A stretch of DNA of 64,000 nucleotides from Mucilaginibacter sp. PAMC 26640. GTDB lineage: Bacteria; Bacteroidota; Bacteroidia; Sphingobacteriales; Sphingobacteriaceae. A model generated the notes under the pieces. The model had not been told where the DNA came from and ran no database searches. It saw nothing but the letters and a program-made list of their open reading frames with translations. The translations under genes were made by a program, and so were the position numbers. The stretch spans positions 4,774,001 through 4,838,000 of the forward strand of contig CP014773.1 in the NCBI GenBank assembly GCA_001596135.1, read 5' to 3'. This document shows, piece after piece, positions 9,233-18,200 of the stretch (positions within the stretch are counted from its first letter, which is position 1; each line of letters opens with the position of its first letter).

Positions 9233-9931
9233 TTATGGGAGCAGGTTAAGTATTGTGCTTTTGTTAGAATTGATAAGCATACTGTTTATACCTATGTCGC
9301 TGGCAGGTTTAATATCATTTTTGGGATTGTCGCCAATATGCATAATGCCTGTTAAGGGCACGCTTTTACCCGGATTGCAAATGTCCACATGATTGAGCAT
9401 CGCGTTAAAAAATGCTTTGTTGGGCTTGCTCATATTTACCTCGTCAGAATAAAGCTGAAAATCAAAAAAATCATCCAGCCGATATAATGCTAATACTTTT
9501 CTCAATGTTTTGCCGGTGATGTATCCGGTGTTGCTCAGCAAGCTAAAGGTAGCCCCGCTATTTTGTTTTAGATGATGTAAGGTGGAAATTGTTACAGTTG
9601 AATATGGGATAGGCGGGTGCAGAAACAAAAGGTTTTCCATCTGTGCAGCTAAATGATCCAGGTCAACCCCTTCCAGATCGGCCTTGCCATCGTTAATAAA
9701 ATTGATCACCATCAGATACATCTCGTCTGCATCAATATTTTTACCGGTTTTCTCATTTACGCCATTTACCATCAAATCCACCTGACGGAAGATATGTGCT
9801 ATATCTTCTTCCGATTTGTTATAATTATTATGATTTTGATGGAAATATCCGGCGCGCAGATTTTTAAATTGCGGATCAGATTTGACGAGGGTTAACCAAA
9901 GGTCAAAAGAATAGTGCTGATAGTAAGGCAT
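9233..9931 (-). CDS. HAD-superfamily hydrolase of the ter operon
   Basis: The 232-residue hydrolase is the first gene of the ter operon. Motif I is FDLWLTL near residue 9; the nucleophile Asp is present and the second position is Trp, as in the FDxWGTL variant of haloacid-dehalogenase-type members. Motif II is LLSNTGYITG, motif III a Lys in MSKPNKAFF, and motif IV GDNPKNDIKPA. It is probably a phosphatase acting with the neighbouring phosphoribosyltransferase. The following 130 bp upstream would hold the operon promoter, but no confident one is visible. Confidence 0.85.
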   Translation of the reverse strand: MPYYQHYSFDLWLTLVKSDPQFKNLRAGYFHQNHNNYNKSEEDIAHIFRQVDLMVNGVNEKTGKNIDADEMYLMVINFINDGKADLEGVDLDHLAAQMENLLFLHPPIPYSTVTISTLHHLKQNSGATFSLLSNTGYITGKTLRKVLALYRLDDFFDFQLYSDEVNMSKPNKAFFNAMLNHVDICNPGKSVPLTGIMHIGDNPKNDIKPASDIGINSMLINSNKSTILNLLP

Positions 9932-10063
9932 AGCAAGCAGATGGATGGTTGTAGATGTGTTTGTAAAATACTAACAAATATTACAAAGTTCTGCCCCTAA
10001 TTTTAATAAATAAGATTGATTATGAAGAGATAACGTCGAGTATACTGGCTAATAAAAGCGTTC

Positions 10064-10498
10064 CTAGCTACTACTACACTTAGGGCAAAGCCCAGAAGCA
10101 TAGAGCGTAAATGCCTCAGCTTTAAAGCCACTGGGAAGATTCAGCGAAGGGAGGCTTAATTCATTCAGGCAAAACACGCCTTTACACATGGTGCAATTAA
10201 AATGCAGGTGCTCATCATGATGATGTTGTTCCTGGCAGCCGGATGCGCATATGGCATAATTAGCAGTGCCATTCAAATCGAACACCTTATGAATGATGCC
10301 TTTCTCTTCAAATACATTCAGGATGCGATATAAGGTAACCCTGTCGATATCATGCATTACACTTTCCAGATCGGGTTGGGAGGTTGCGGTTTTTTTTGCG
10401 TACATCAGATCAAGCACCCGCAGGCGTGCACCTGTTTTTTTTAGTTGATGCTTCGCAAGTACATCTTCAAACCTCTTACCATTATTCACGTCTGTCAT
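10064..10498 (-). CDS. Fur-family metal-responsive repressor
   Basis: The 144-residue protein has an N-terminal winged helix (about residues 15-85, with TLYRILNVFEEKGI as the recognition region) and a C-terminal metal/dimer domain. Two CxxC pairs (CTMC and CPKC) would hold the structural zinc, and a His-rich stretch (QEQHHHDEHLHF) supplies metal-sensing ligands. The His-rich sensing patch and the pairing with a MerC-like gene favour a Zur-like or broad metal role over iron. The gene lies 2 bp after merC in one operon whose promoter region has a perfect palindrome at 10938-10956, suggesting autoregulation. Confidence 0.88.
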   Translation of the reverse strand: MTDVNNGKRFEDVLAKHQLKKTGARLRVLDLMYAKKTATSQPDLESVMHDIDRVTLYRILNVFEEKGIIHKVFDLNGTANYAICASGCQEQHHHDEHLHFNCTMCKGVFCLNELSLPSLNLPSGFKAEAFTLYASGLCPKCSSS

Positions 10499-10500
10499 AA

Positions 10501-10920
10501 TTAGTTGTGGCTATGCTTAACATGCAGGAAATTATCGCCGGCATTGCAGGTTCCTGCATATTTGTAATTTACAAAATGGGCAACTGCAATGGTAATTCCC
10601 CCGATAGGTACAATCACAGCTTCCAGCCAACCTTGAGTAAATACATGGCCAAGGATAATTGTCACAAACCCGGTTATCAGCATAGCCAGCGGCAACGTGC
10701 GGTGATGTGCATTAACAAACGATCCACCAATTGAAGCCACACCAACCACAAGGGCTGCGATGATCATCCCCCACTCAATCCAGGGATTAGCCAAAAAGCC
10801 AAGTCCTACTAAGGGCAAACTCGTAAAAAATACCGGTACAGCAGCGCAATGAATAGCGCAGAGTGTGGATGCCGTCATCCCGATATTATCCAGCTTAAAA
10901 GCCATTCTTGACGATCTCAT
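10501..10920 (-). CDS. MerC-domain membrane protein
   Basis: This protein has 139 residues from ATG 10920; ATG 10905 is an alternative that removes five residues. Four membrane helices are visible. The first contains CAIHCAAVP, the paired-Cys metal-binding signature of MerC proteins, and the C-terminus ends in HVKHSHN, another possible metal ligand cluster. MerC itself takes up mercuric ion, but chromosomal homologues next to Fur-family genes in Bacteroidota are probably zinc or other metal importers. It is co-transcribed with the Fur-family gene. Confidence 0.82.
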   Translation of the reverse strand: MRSSRMAFKLDNIGMTASTLCAIHCAAVPVFFTSLPLVGLGFLANPWIEWGMIIAALVVGVASIGGSFVNAHHRTLPLAMLITGFVTIILGHVFTQGWLEAVIVPIGGITIAVAHFVNYKYAGTCNAGDNFLHVKHSHN

Positions 10921-10937
10921 GGTGCAAATATATAACT

Positions 10938-10956
10938 AATGCAACATAATTGCATT
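10938..10956. promoter_or_regulatory. Palindromic Fur/Zur-type operator
   Basis: AATGCAA and TTGCATT form perfect 7-bp inverted arms around a 5-bp centre. The site lies 17 bp upstream of the merC start and just downstream of the pyrophosphatase gene's 3' end. Its size (19 bp) and symmetry match Fur-superfamily operators, and the adjacent operon encodes a Fur-family repressor. Binding is inferred. Confidence 0.6.
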
Positions 10957-10972
10957 TACGAAATGTAAAAAT

Positions 10973-11455
10973 TTATTGCTGATTGGATCTGATGAGTTGG
11001 TAGGCATCTAGGTCATTTAGCCGTGCCAGCACTTCCAATTTCTTGCCAGCCTGCTCATTGTAATTCTTAAAAAAGTGCTCTACCTGGCTTAAAATTGCAT
11101 CGGGCAGGTGAAGTATCGAACTTACATCTGCAAATAATTGCGATACTATTGGCACGGCAAGCAACCGGTCGTTACGCAGCGTTTGGCCGTCTCGTTCCGT
11201 TTGCTCTATTTTTAATGCGCCAATGATACGGCAGTCCATACATACACCAGGGTAACTGGTAATCTCGGAGATTACCATAACATCCAATGGATCGCCGTCG
11301 CCACCCTTGGTATCCGGTATAAATCCAAAATCAAAAGGGAAAACCATACCTGCCGGCAATACTTTATTTAATTTAAATCGCTTCAAATCAGGCTCATAAA
11401 CATACTTATGATTGCTACCCTTCGGGCTTTCTACAATTACACTAATTGGTTCCAT
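10973..11455 (-). CDS. ppa: Inorganic pyrophosphatase (family I)
   Basis: The 160-residue enzyme hydrolyses pyrophosphate to two phosphates in the cytosol. The active-site signature DGDPLDVMV (near residue 53) and the preceding FPFDFGFIPDT are characteristic, as are the N-terminal KGSNHKYVYE substrate contacts. It is slightly shorter than the E. coli enzyme, as in many Bacteroidota. It is divergent from the fucosidase gene. Close association with the metal operon is probably accidental. Confidence 0.92.
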   Translation of the reverse strand: MEPISVIVESPKGSNHKYVYEPDLKRFKLNKVLPAGMVFPFDFGFIPDTKGGDGDPLDVMVISEITSYPGVCMDCRIIGALKIEQTERDGQTLRNDRLLAVPIVSQLFADVSSILHLPDAILSQVEHFFKNYNEQAGKKLEVLARLNDLDAYQLIRSNQQ

Positions 11456-11643
11456 TTTTGGGTGTTTGATATATTGGCTAAACCGTTATCAGAGTTAAAT
11501 TACAAAGAGCACTCCAAATTGTTTACTGCCCTTCCGGTACTCCAGCCTCCTCAAACATCTGCTAGGCAAAAAATTCAAAAAAACCTTCCTGATTAAAAGG
11601 CATAAGCCGTATGTTTAGATTTAATTGTTCCCCATTTGTACCT

Positions 11644-13032
11644 ATGAAAATCAACAAACGCACTATCGCCCTATTGACCATTTCATTATTTACACTGTCC
11701 GCAGTGGCGCAAAAAAAGCCACTAAGCGAATTGCAGCAAAATTTTGTTGATCTCAAATTCGGCATGTTCATTCACTTTAATATGCCCACTTTTAATGATG
11801 CAGACTGGCCCGATCCCGATGCATCCCCCGCCCTCTTCAACCCCAAAAAACTGAATCCTGCACAATGGGCCAAGGCTGCAAAATCAGCCAATATGACCTA
11901 CGGTTGCTTAACCACAAAACACCATAGCGGCTTTTGCATTTGGGATACCAAAACTACCGACTACAATGTTATGAACAGCCCATTGAAGAAAGATGTGGTT
12001 CGCGAGTTTGTAGATGCTTTCCGCGCTAATAATTTAAAGGTGATGCTGTATTACAGTATCCTGGATACGCACCATCGCCTGCGCCCGAACAACATTACCG
12101 CCAAACATTTTGAGATGGTGAAAGCACAGATCACCGAATTGCTTAGCAACTATGGAAAGATAGAGGCCCTGATCATTGATGGATGGGACGCTCCCTGGTC
12201 GCGTATTTCTTACGATGACATCAACTTTGAAGATATTTATCACCTCGTAAAATCGCTGCAGCCCAATTGTGTGATCATGGATCTTAACGGTGCGAAATAT
12301 CCTGCCGAAGGTTTGTATTACACGGATATTAAGACCTATGAAATGGGTGCTGGGCAGCGTATTTCTAAAGAAACCAATCGTATGCCTGCCCTGGCTTGCC
12401 TGCCTATTAACAGTGCCTGGTTCTGGAAAACCAATTTCCCAACAACGCCTGTGAAAGATGCGGCAAAATTGGTAAATGAGGACATCATTCCGCTTAATAA
12501 GGTTGATTGTAACTTTATCCTAAATGTTGCCCCGAACCGTGATGGATTAATTGATGATAATGCCCTTGCAGCGTTAAAACAAATTGGCGGATTATGGAAG
12601 AATGAAGGCCCCGCGCCTAAACTTGCACCTACCGGTGAACCTATTATCGCCAGTAATTTGGCTAAGCACAAAATGTCAAACTCCAGCTGGAGTGATGACA
12701 TGAACATTATGGATTTTGCTAACGATGATGATTTAAGCACCTCGTGGACATCCAACAGTCGGGTGAAAACGCCTTGGTACGAGATCGATTTTGGTCACGA
12801 CACTAATTTTAACGCAATAACCATTACAGAGGATAAGCCTAACTTTAGTGCTTACCGTTTAGAGTATCTGCAAAATGGCGTTTGGAAACCCATCCTTAAA
12901 ACAATCAACAATAACCGGGTAAAAGTTAACCGCTTTGATGGCGTTTATGGCAGTAAGGTAAGGGTGTGGATAGACGAGGCGGATCATCAGGCATCCATAG
13001 CAGAATTTGGGGTGTATGATGAGCGGCGATAA
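11644..13032 (+). CDS. Secreted alpha-L-fucosidase, GH29, with C-terminal F5/8-type domain
   Basis: ATG 11644 gives a 462-residue protein with a clear signal peptide (KRTIALLTISLFTLSAVA, cut after AVA-Q). The upstream in-frame start at 11611 is less likely. The catalytic barrel shows KFGMFIHF, TTKHHSGFCIWD and NSPLKKDVVREF, all conserved in GH29. The nucleophile Asp is probably in ALIIDGWDAPW, a variant of the usual WFDG. About residues 335-460 form a discoidin-like carbohydrate-binding domain. It would release terminal fucose from plant or animal glycans in the periplasm or at the cell surface. Confidence 0.88.
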   Translation: MKINKRTIALLTISLFTLSAVAQKKPLSELQQNFVDLKFGMFIHFNMPTFNDADWPDPDASPALFNPKKLNPAQWAKAAKSANMTYGCLTTKHHSGFCIWDTKTTDYNVMNSPLKKDVVREFVDAFRANNLKVMLYYSILDTHHRLRPNNITAKHFEMVKAQITELLSNYGKIEALIIDGWDAPWSRISYDDINFEDIYHLVKSLQPNCVIMDLNGAKYPAEGLYYTDIKTYEMGAGQRISKETNRMPALACLPINSAWFWKTNFPTTPVKDAAKLVNEDIIPLNKVDCNFILNVAPNRDGLIDDNALAALKQIGGLWKNEGPAPKLAPTGEPIIASNLAKHKMSNSSWSDDMNIMDFANDDDLSTSWTSNSRVKTPWYEIDFGHDTNFNAITITEDKPNFSAYRLEYLQNGVWKPILKTINNNRVKVNRFDGVYGSKVRVWIDEADHQASIAEFGVYDERR

Positions 13033-13139
13033 GAGTTTGCAGGTAAAAAGGTTTACGGTAACAATTACATGTATAAACATCTATCCAAAACCTTATTGTT
13101 TTTTTACTGTTTCTAATTATTATCAAAATTTTAAAAGAA

Positions 13140-14456
13140 TTGAACTTGTCGAGCACATGCCTCTTTTTCCGATCCGCCATAGTTGCCGTAGCATTGCTTG
13201 TTTGCACGACTGGCGCTAAGGCTTATTCTATATTGGCACATGAGGCAATCATCGATGCTTCCTGGCAACCGACTTTATTACCGATAATTCAACAAAAATA
13301 CCCCAATCTTACAGCCGCCGAAATCAGAATGGCTCACTCTTACGCTTACGGCGGTGCAATGGTTGCAGACATGGGATACATGCCATTTGGGAACGCTTTT
13401 TTTACAGACCTGCTGCACTATGTGCGTAGTGGCGACTTTGTGGAAAATTTGATAAGAGATGCACGGACTGTGAATGAGTATGCTTTTGCCCTGGGGGCAA
13501 TATCGCATTATATGGCCGATAAATATGGCCACTCACGGGCTACCAACCGCAATATCCCATTGATTTATCCTAAACTCAAAAAGAAATTCGGGGATGTAGT
13601 AACCTATGCGGAGGATCATAAATCGCACAGCAGGATGGAGTTTTCTTACGATGTTTTACAAACCGGCCGCGGAACTTACACCAATGACGGGTATCATGAT
13701 TTTATAGGTTTCAACATTTCGGTACCTGTTTTGGAAAAAGCCTTCTACGAAACCTACGGACAGGAATTAGGCAGCATTTTCGGTAATATTAACGGCAGTA
13801 TTAACACCCTGCGTTGGGGCGTACGTAATTTGTTCCCGGTGTTAACAAAGTCTGCCTATAAGACTAATAAAGATACTATTCTGAAAATGACTCCGGGTAT
13901 GACGGCCAAGAAGTTCCAATACAAAATGAGCCGCCGGTCGTTTAAACTCGAGTATGGTAAACAGGTTGATAAATCAAAGCCTGGATCACACATACTGGCT
14001 TTCCTTATTAAGATCTTACCCAAAGTAGGCCCGTTAAAAACACTAAAATATGTTTCGCCCGGTAAAGCTGGTGAAAAATTATTTTCGCAGAGTTTTGATA
14101 CGATAGTTCGCAACTACGGCATCGCTTTGCAAGAGGTAGGTAGCAGTAGTTTCAACCTTCCCGATATCGACTTCGACACCGGCAATCTGAGCCAATTCAG
14201 CGAATACTCACTGGCTGATAAAACCTATGATGAGTTATTATTACGCCTGCAAAAGCAACAATACAAAAATATTACGCCAGAACTTAAGAAAAGTATTCTC
14301 TCTTATTATCAGCACAAAGATCTGGCAGACGGCGATGTACGGTACCGCGAAAATTGGCAGAAGACAAATAAAGCGCTAGATAATATTAAGCAATTAAAGC
14401 CCGGTCCACAGCAAGCCTTGGTACCACTTGAAAATCCTTATGGGTCTACACAATAA
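13140..14456 (+). CDS. Secreted zinc-dependent phospholipase C-like protein
   Basis: The frame begins with TTG at 13140. No in-frame ATG precedes the mature region, and the TTG start retains a signal peptide (SAIVAVALLVCTTGAKA). The mature protein opens YSILAHEAII and contains DLLHYVRSGDF and GAISHYMADKYGHSRA, the spaced His/Asp ligands of the zinc-dependent phospholipase C / S1-P1 fold. It has 438 residues, longer than bacterial phospholipase C, with an uncharacterised basic middle. Substrate unknown. Its 3' end overlaps the convergent PPTase gene by 11 bp. Confidence 0.72.
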   Translation: MNLSSTCLFFRSAIVAVALLVCTTGAKAYSILAHEAIIDASWQPTLLPIIQQKYPNLTAAEIRMAHSYAYGGAMVADMGYMPFGNAFFTDLLHYVRSGDFVENLIRDARTVNEYAFALGAISHYMADKYGHSRATNRNIPLIYPKLKKKFGDVVTYAEDHKSHSRMEFSYDVLQTGRGTYTNDGYHDFIGFNISVPVLEKAFYETYGQELGSIFGNINGSINTLRWGVRNLFPVLTKSAYKTNKDTILKMTPGMTAKKFQYKMSRRSFKLEYGKQVDKSKPGSHILAFLIKILPKVGPLKTLKYVSPGKAGEKLFSQSFDTIVRNYGIALQEVGSSSFNLPDIDFDTGNLSQFSEYSLADKTYDELLLRLQKQQYKNITPELKKSILSYYQHKDLADGDVRYRENWQKTNKALDNIKQLKPGPQQALVPLENPYGSTQ

Positions 14457-15213
14457 TTGGTAGCTTTTCATGCTGCTGGAAGGCGGTATCGAAAAACCGA
14501 AAAATTGCGACTTTCTTCTCCACGCATATACTGCCAAAATAGTCGTTAGCTGCTTCGAAGCTGATCGTTTGCCAGTCACGCCTAACATCCTGTAAAATTG
14601 ATGGCATGTTGTGACTGCCATCAAGCGATGGTGTGAGGTTCAGGTGATCGCCTAAACCCTTACCGGTGGCTTTAAGTAAAGCCTCCTTACGTGTCCACAG
14701 GAGGTAAAAACGCTCCCGGCTATCTTTTTCATCGATAAAACTGTTTTCATCCGCACTGAAATTATCAGTCAGGATATCCTGAAAATTAAAACCGGGATCT
14801 TTATACTCTACATCGGCACCTACCGTAGATTTGGCAACAACCAGTATAATCCAGTCGCCGGCGTGGCTTATATTATAGTGTAAACCTGCCGACTTATTAG
14901 TAAACAGGTAGGGCTTCTTATTAGCCCCTAAAGCAAAAATTAATTGGTGTGCGGGGATACTCAAATAGCGGCTAAGAATATACCGTTGCGCACCCCTGCT
15001 GATCACAAATCTTTGCCTGTCCTTCTGCTGAAAGTAGCTGCCGCCCCGATCTTTCTCTGCCTGAGTAAGAACTGTCGAAAACAAATCTAAAAGTTGCAGA
15101 TTGGCACTGATCTGAATTCGGTATACATGAACGTCACATTCGTTCAATACGGGGCATAAGGGTTCTTGTTGCCAGTCAATGTGTTTTAAAAACTGTATGT
15201 TAACCTTGCCCAA
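14446..15213 (-). CDS. 4'-phosphopantetheinyl transferase (Sfp type)
   Basis: The 255-residue enzyme transfers the phosphopantetheine arm of CoA to the Ser of carrier domains. The N-terminal half holds RFVISRGAQRYILSRYL. The Mg-binding VGADVEYKD and FYLLWTRKEALLKATGKGL are the two diagnostic Sfp motifs. The start is TTG 15213; no nearby in-frame ATG exists. It lies directly downstream of the NRPS gene in the same direction and should activate its three carrier domains. A strong terminator at 15263-15290 separates them, so it is probably transcribed partly on its own. Confidence 0.92.
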   Translation of the reverse strand: MGKVNIQFLKHIDWQQEPLCPVLNECDVHVYRIQISANLQLLDLFSTVLTQAEKDRGGSYFQQKDRQRFVISRGAQRYILSRYLSIPAHQLIFALGANKKPYLFTNKSAGLHYNISHAGDWIILVVAKSTVGADVEYKDPGFNFQDILTDNFSADENSFIDEKDSRERFYLLWTRKEALLKATGKGLGDHLNLTPSLDGSHNMPSILQDVRRDWQTISFEAANDYFGSICVEKKVAIFRFFDTAFQQHEKLPIIV

Positions 15214-15262
15214 CAGATAGTATTTTTATTTTGATTAAAGCAGTGTGCCGTATGCAAAAATA

Positions 15263-15290
15263 GTAAAGGCGCCGGGTATAGCGCCTTTAC
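15263..15290 (-). terminator. Intrinsic terminator after the NRPS genes
   Basis: GTAAAGGCGC and GCGCCTTTAC are perfect 10-bp arms around an 8-base loop, followed on the minus strand by TATTTTTG. The hairpin starts three bases after the NRPS stop codon and should end the biosynthetic transcript before the PPTase gene. Confidence 0.8.
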
Positions 15291-15292
15291 CG

Positions 15293-18200
15293 TCATTTTT
15301 TGTTGGCTGCATTTAAGCATTCCTGTAATATCCTCGCAAACTCTTTATCATTTGGCGGTTTAAATATGGTGTTGTGTTCGCCCGGGATCTTGTGAATATT
15401 TACGCCCTTTAAGGCGAACGGTTTCCAGCCCATAAATTCAAAATCATCCAGGTAAAAGGATTTTATTTCGGCCCGGAAGAGTTCTATCGCAATTTCATAG
15501 GGCTCTATCTTGTAATACCGCTGCGCAACATCGTTCATCTCATCTATCTTGTTGCTGTAGCCAAAAAAACCAACTTGCTGTTGCTCTTTGCCGTGTTTTA
15601 ATCGCCACATCGCTCGGGTAAACATCCTGCTAACCGATTTGGTGCGATTTTTAATCGTTGTGCCGATACCTTCCTGGAAGGTTACAGAATACCATAGCCT
15701 GCGCGCAAGATATTTGCCGCGTTTATATTTATTCACCAGCCAGCTATCATAGTACGGTGTGCGGTAGGCATAAGTATCAAACATAGCCAGCATTCTTACC
15801 TCCAGGTTCAGCGCTTCCATCTGCCGGGCCATTTCAAAAGCGATGATACCACCAAACGAAAAGCCTGCTAATGCATACGGACCATTGGGATTTTGCGCCC
15901 TGATGGACGATATGTAATGCGCCGCGATGTCTTCTATGCGGTTCAGCGGTTCATCTATCCCGTTTAAGCCCTTTGCCTGCAGGCCAAAAACGGGCTGATC
16001 AGGATCCATATTACTGGCCAGCGTATTAAAGAGCAACACGTTCAAACCCGCACCATGCACAATATAAATCGGCATTTTATTGCCCTTAGGCTTAACCGGC
16101 ACCAGTGAATCCCAGGTTATAGACCGGCCATCCATCCCCAAAATCTGCGATAGCTTTTCCACCGTAGAGTTTTCGAACAGGATAGCAAGCGGTAGGCGTT
16201 TGCCCGTTTCTCGTTCTATTTTGGCCATTACCTGTACAGCTATAAGGGAGTGACCGCCCAACTTAAAAAAGTTATCGTAAACGCCAACTTTATCCAGCCC
16301 AAGGTATTCCTTCCAAATATCTGCCACCATTTGCTCTATATTGGTACGCGGCTCTACATAGGCATCATCATTTTCGGTAGCGATGGGCCCAATGGCGGCC
16401 AGTGCTTTTTTGTCTACCTTACCGTTTGGGGTAAGCGGCATTTCATCCACCCGGATAAAGTTATCCGGCACCATATATTCGGGCACAGAGCCGGTAAGCT
16501 CGCTGCGCCAATAATTCATACATTCGTTGAAGTCTTTACATACAAAGCCATCGTTAAATACCACATAAGCAACCAGCTTATCTACACCATTGTTATCGGG
16601 CCTGGCAATTACAACGGCCTGTTTCAGATCCGGATCTTTTGATAAATGAAACTCGATTTCGCCAGTCTCGATGCGGTAACCGCGGATCTTAACCTGGGCA
16701 TCCACACGGGAAAGGTATATCAGCTCACCTTGTGGCGTGTAAGTCCCCAAATCACCGGTGCGGTACATGAGGGCCCCCGGGGTATCATCAAACGGATCGT
16801 CAACAAACTTTTCATAGTTCATGATCGGCTGATCCAGATAGCCCTTTGCCACTCCTTCTCCCCCGATATGGATCTCGCCTGCCGCACCCGGTGCCAGCTG
16901 ATTTTGAAATTTATCGAGGATATAAATGTAGGTGTTGTCTATCGGCTTGCCAATGGTGATCGAAGTATCATCGGCAGTAACCTGTTTCACCGTGCTCCAG
17001 ATGGTAGTTTCTGTAGGCCCGTATACGTTCCATAATGAGCTGGCGCGTGCTAAAATACGGGTAGCCAGATCCATCGGCAGTGCTTCTCCCCCACAGATCA
17101 CTTTAATATTTTCATCTTCCCAGCCCGATTCTAAAAGGATGCGCCAGGTATAAGGCGTGGCTTGCATCACCGTGATCTTCTCCTTTCGGATCAATTCCAG
17201 CAGGGCCATACCATCTTTCGCCGTTGCACTATCAGCCAATACAATTTGGGCACCGCTAATCAAGGGTAAAAACAACTCCAGCCCGGCGATATCGAAGCTA
17301 ATGGTAGTAACGGCCAGCAGCTTATCACGGGCCGTCATACCCGGAACTTTTTGCATGCTGTACAAAAAGTTAACCACGTTATGATGGGCTATCTGAACAC
17401 CCTTCGGCTGCCCGGTAGAGCCCGAAGTGTATAAAACATACAGCAAATCTTGGCCCGTCACCTTTACTTCAGGGTCGGTTTTAGGTTTACTGCTGAGGTT
17501 TACCCAAATATCATCCAGTAAAAGTTCCCTGGCCTTACTTTCATATTTGCCCAGGTATTGCCGGGACGTGATGAGGATCACCGCTTCCGAATCTTCCAGC
17601 ATGTAATTGATACGGTTGATAGGGAAAACAGGATCAAGCGGGATGTAAATCCCCCCTGCTTTCATGATGGCCAACAGCCCGATCACTAATTCGGCCGAGC
17701 GATCTAACGATATCGCTACTTTATCGCCTACAAGAACACCTTCTTCAATTAAAACAGCAGCCAGTTGATTGGCTTTTTCATTTAACTGCTTGTAGCTGTA
17801 AGTTTCGTTATTAAATTTAAGGGCTGTTACTGATGGATTTGCTGCTGCAGTTTCACTGATGATCTGGTGCAGCGATTTTTCTTTCGGATAAGGGACTTTG
17901 GTATTGTTCCATGCTTTTAGCTGGCGGCTTAGTTCGTCCGCGCGCATCACCGGCAATTTACCAATCAAGCTTTCGGGGTTATTCACCACCTGCCTAAGCA
18001 AATGCTCGTATTCATCCATCATCCTGGTGATCGTAGCCAGGTGGAAAATCTGCGTATTATACGACCACTCCAGCATCAGCGCATCCTTATGATCGGTAAT
18101 ATTCAGAAAGATCTCAAAATTTTCGTATTCACGGCCAGTTGTGATATACCGGTGTTTGATATTGTAGAAGTGTACACCTTCGTCCATACCGATATCGATA

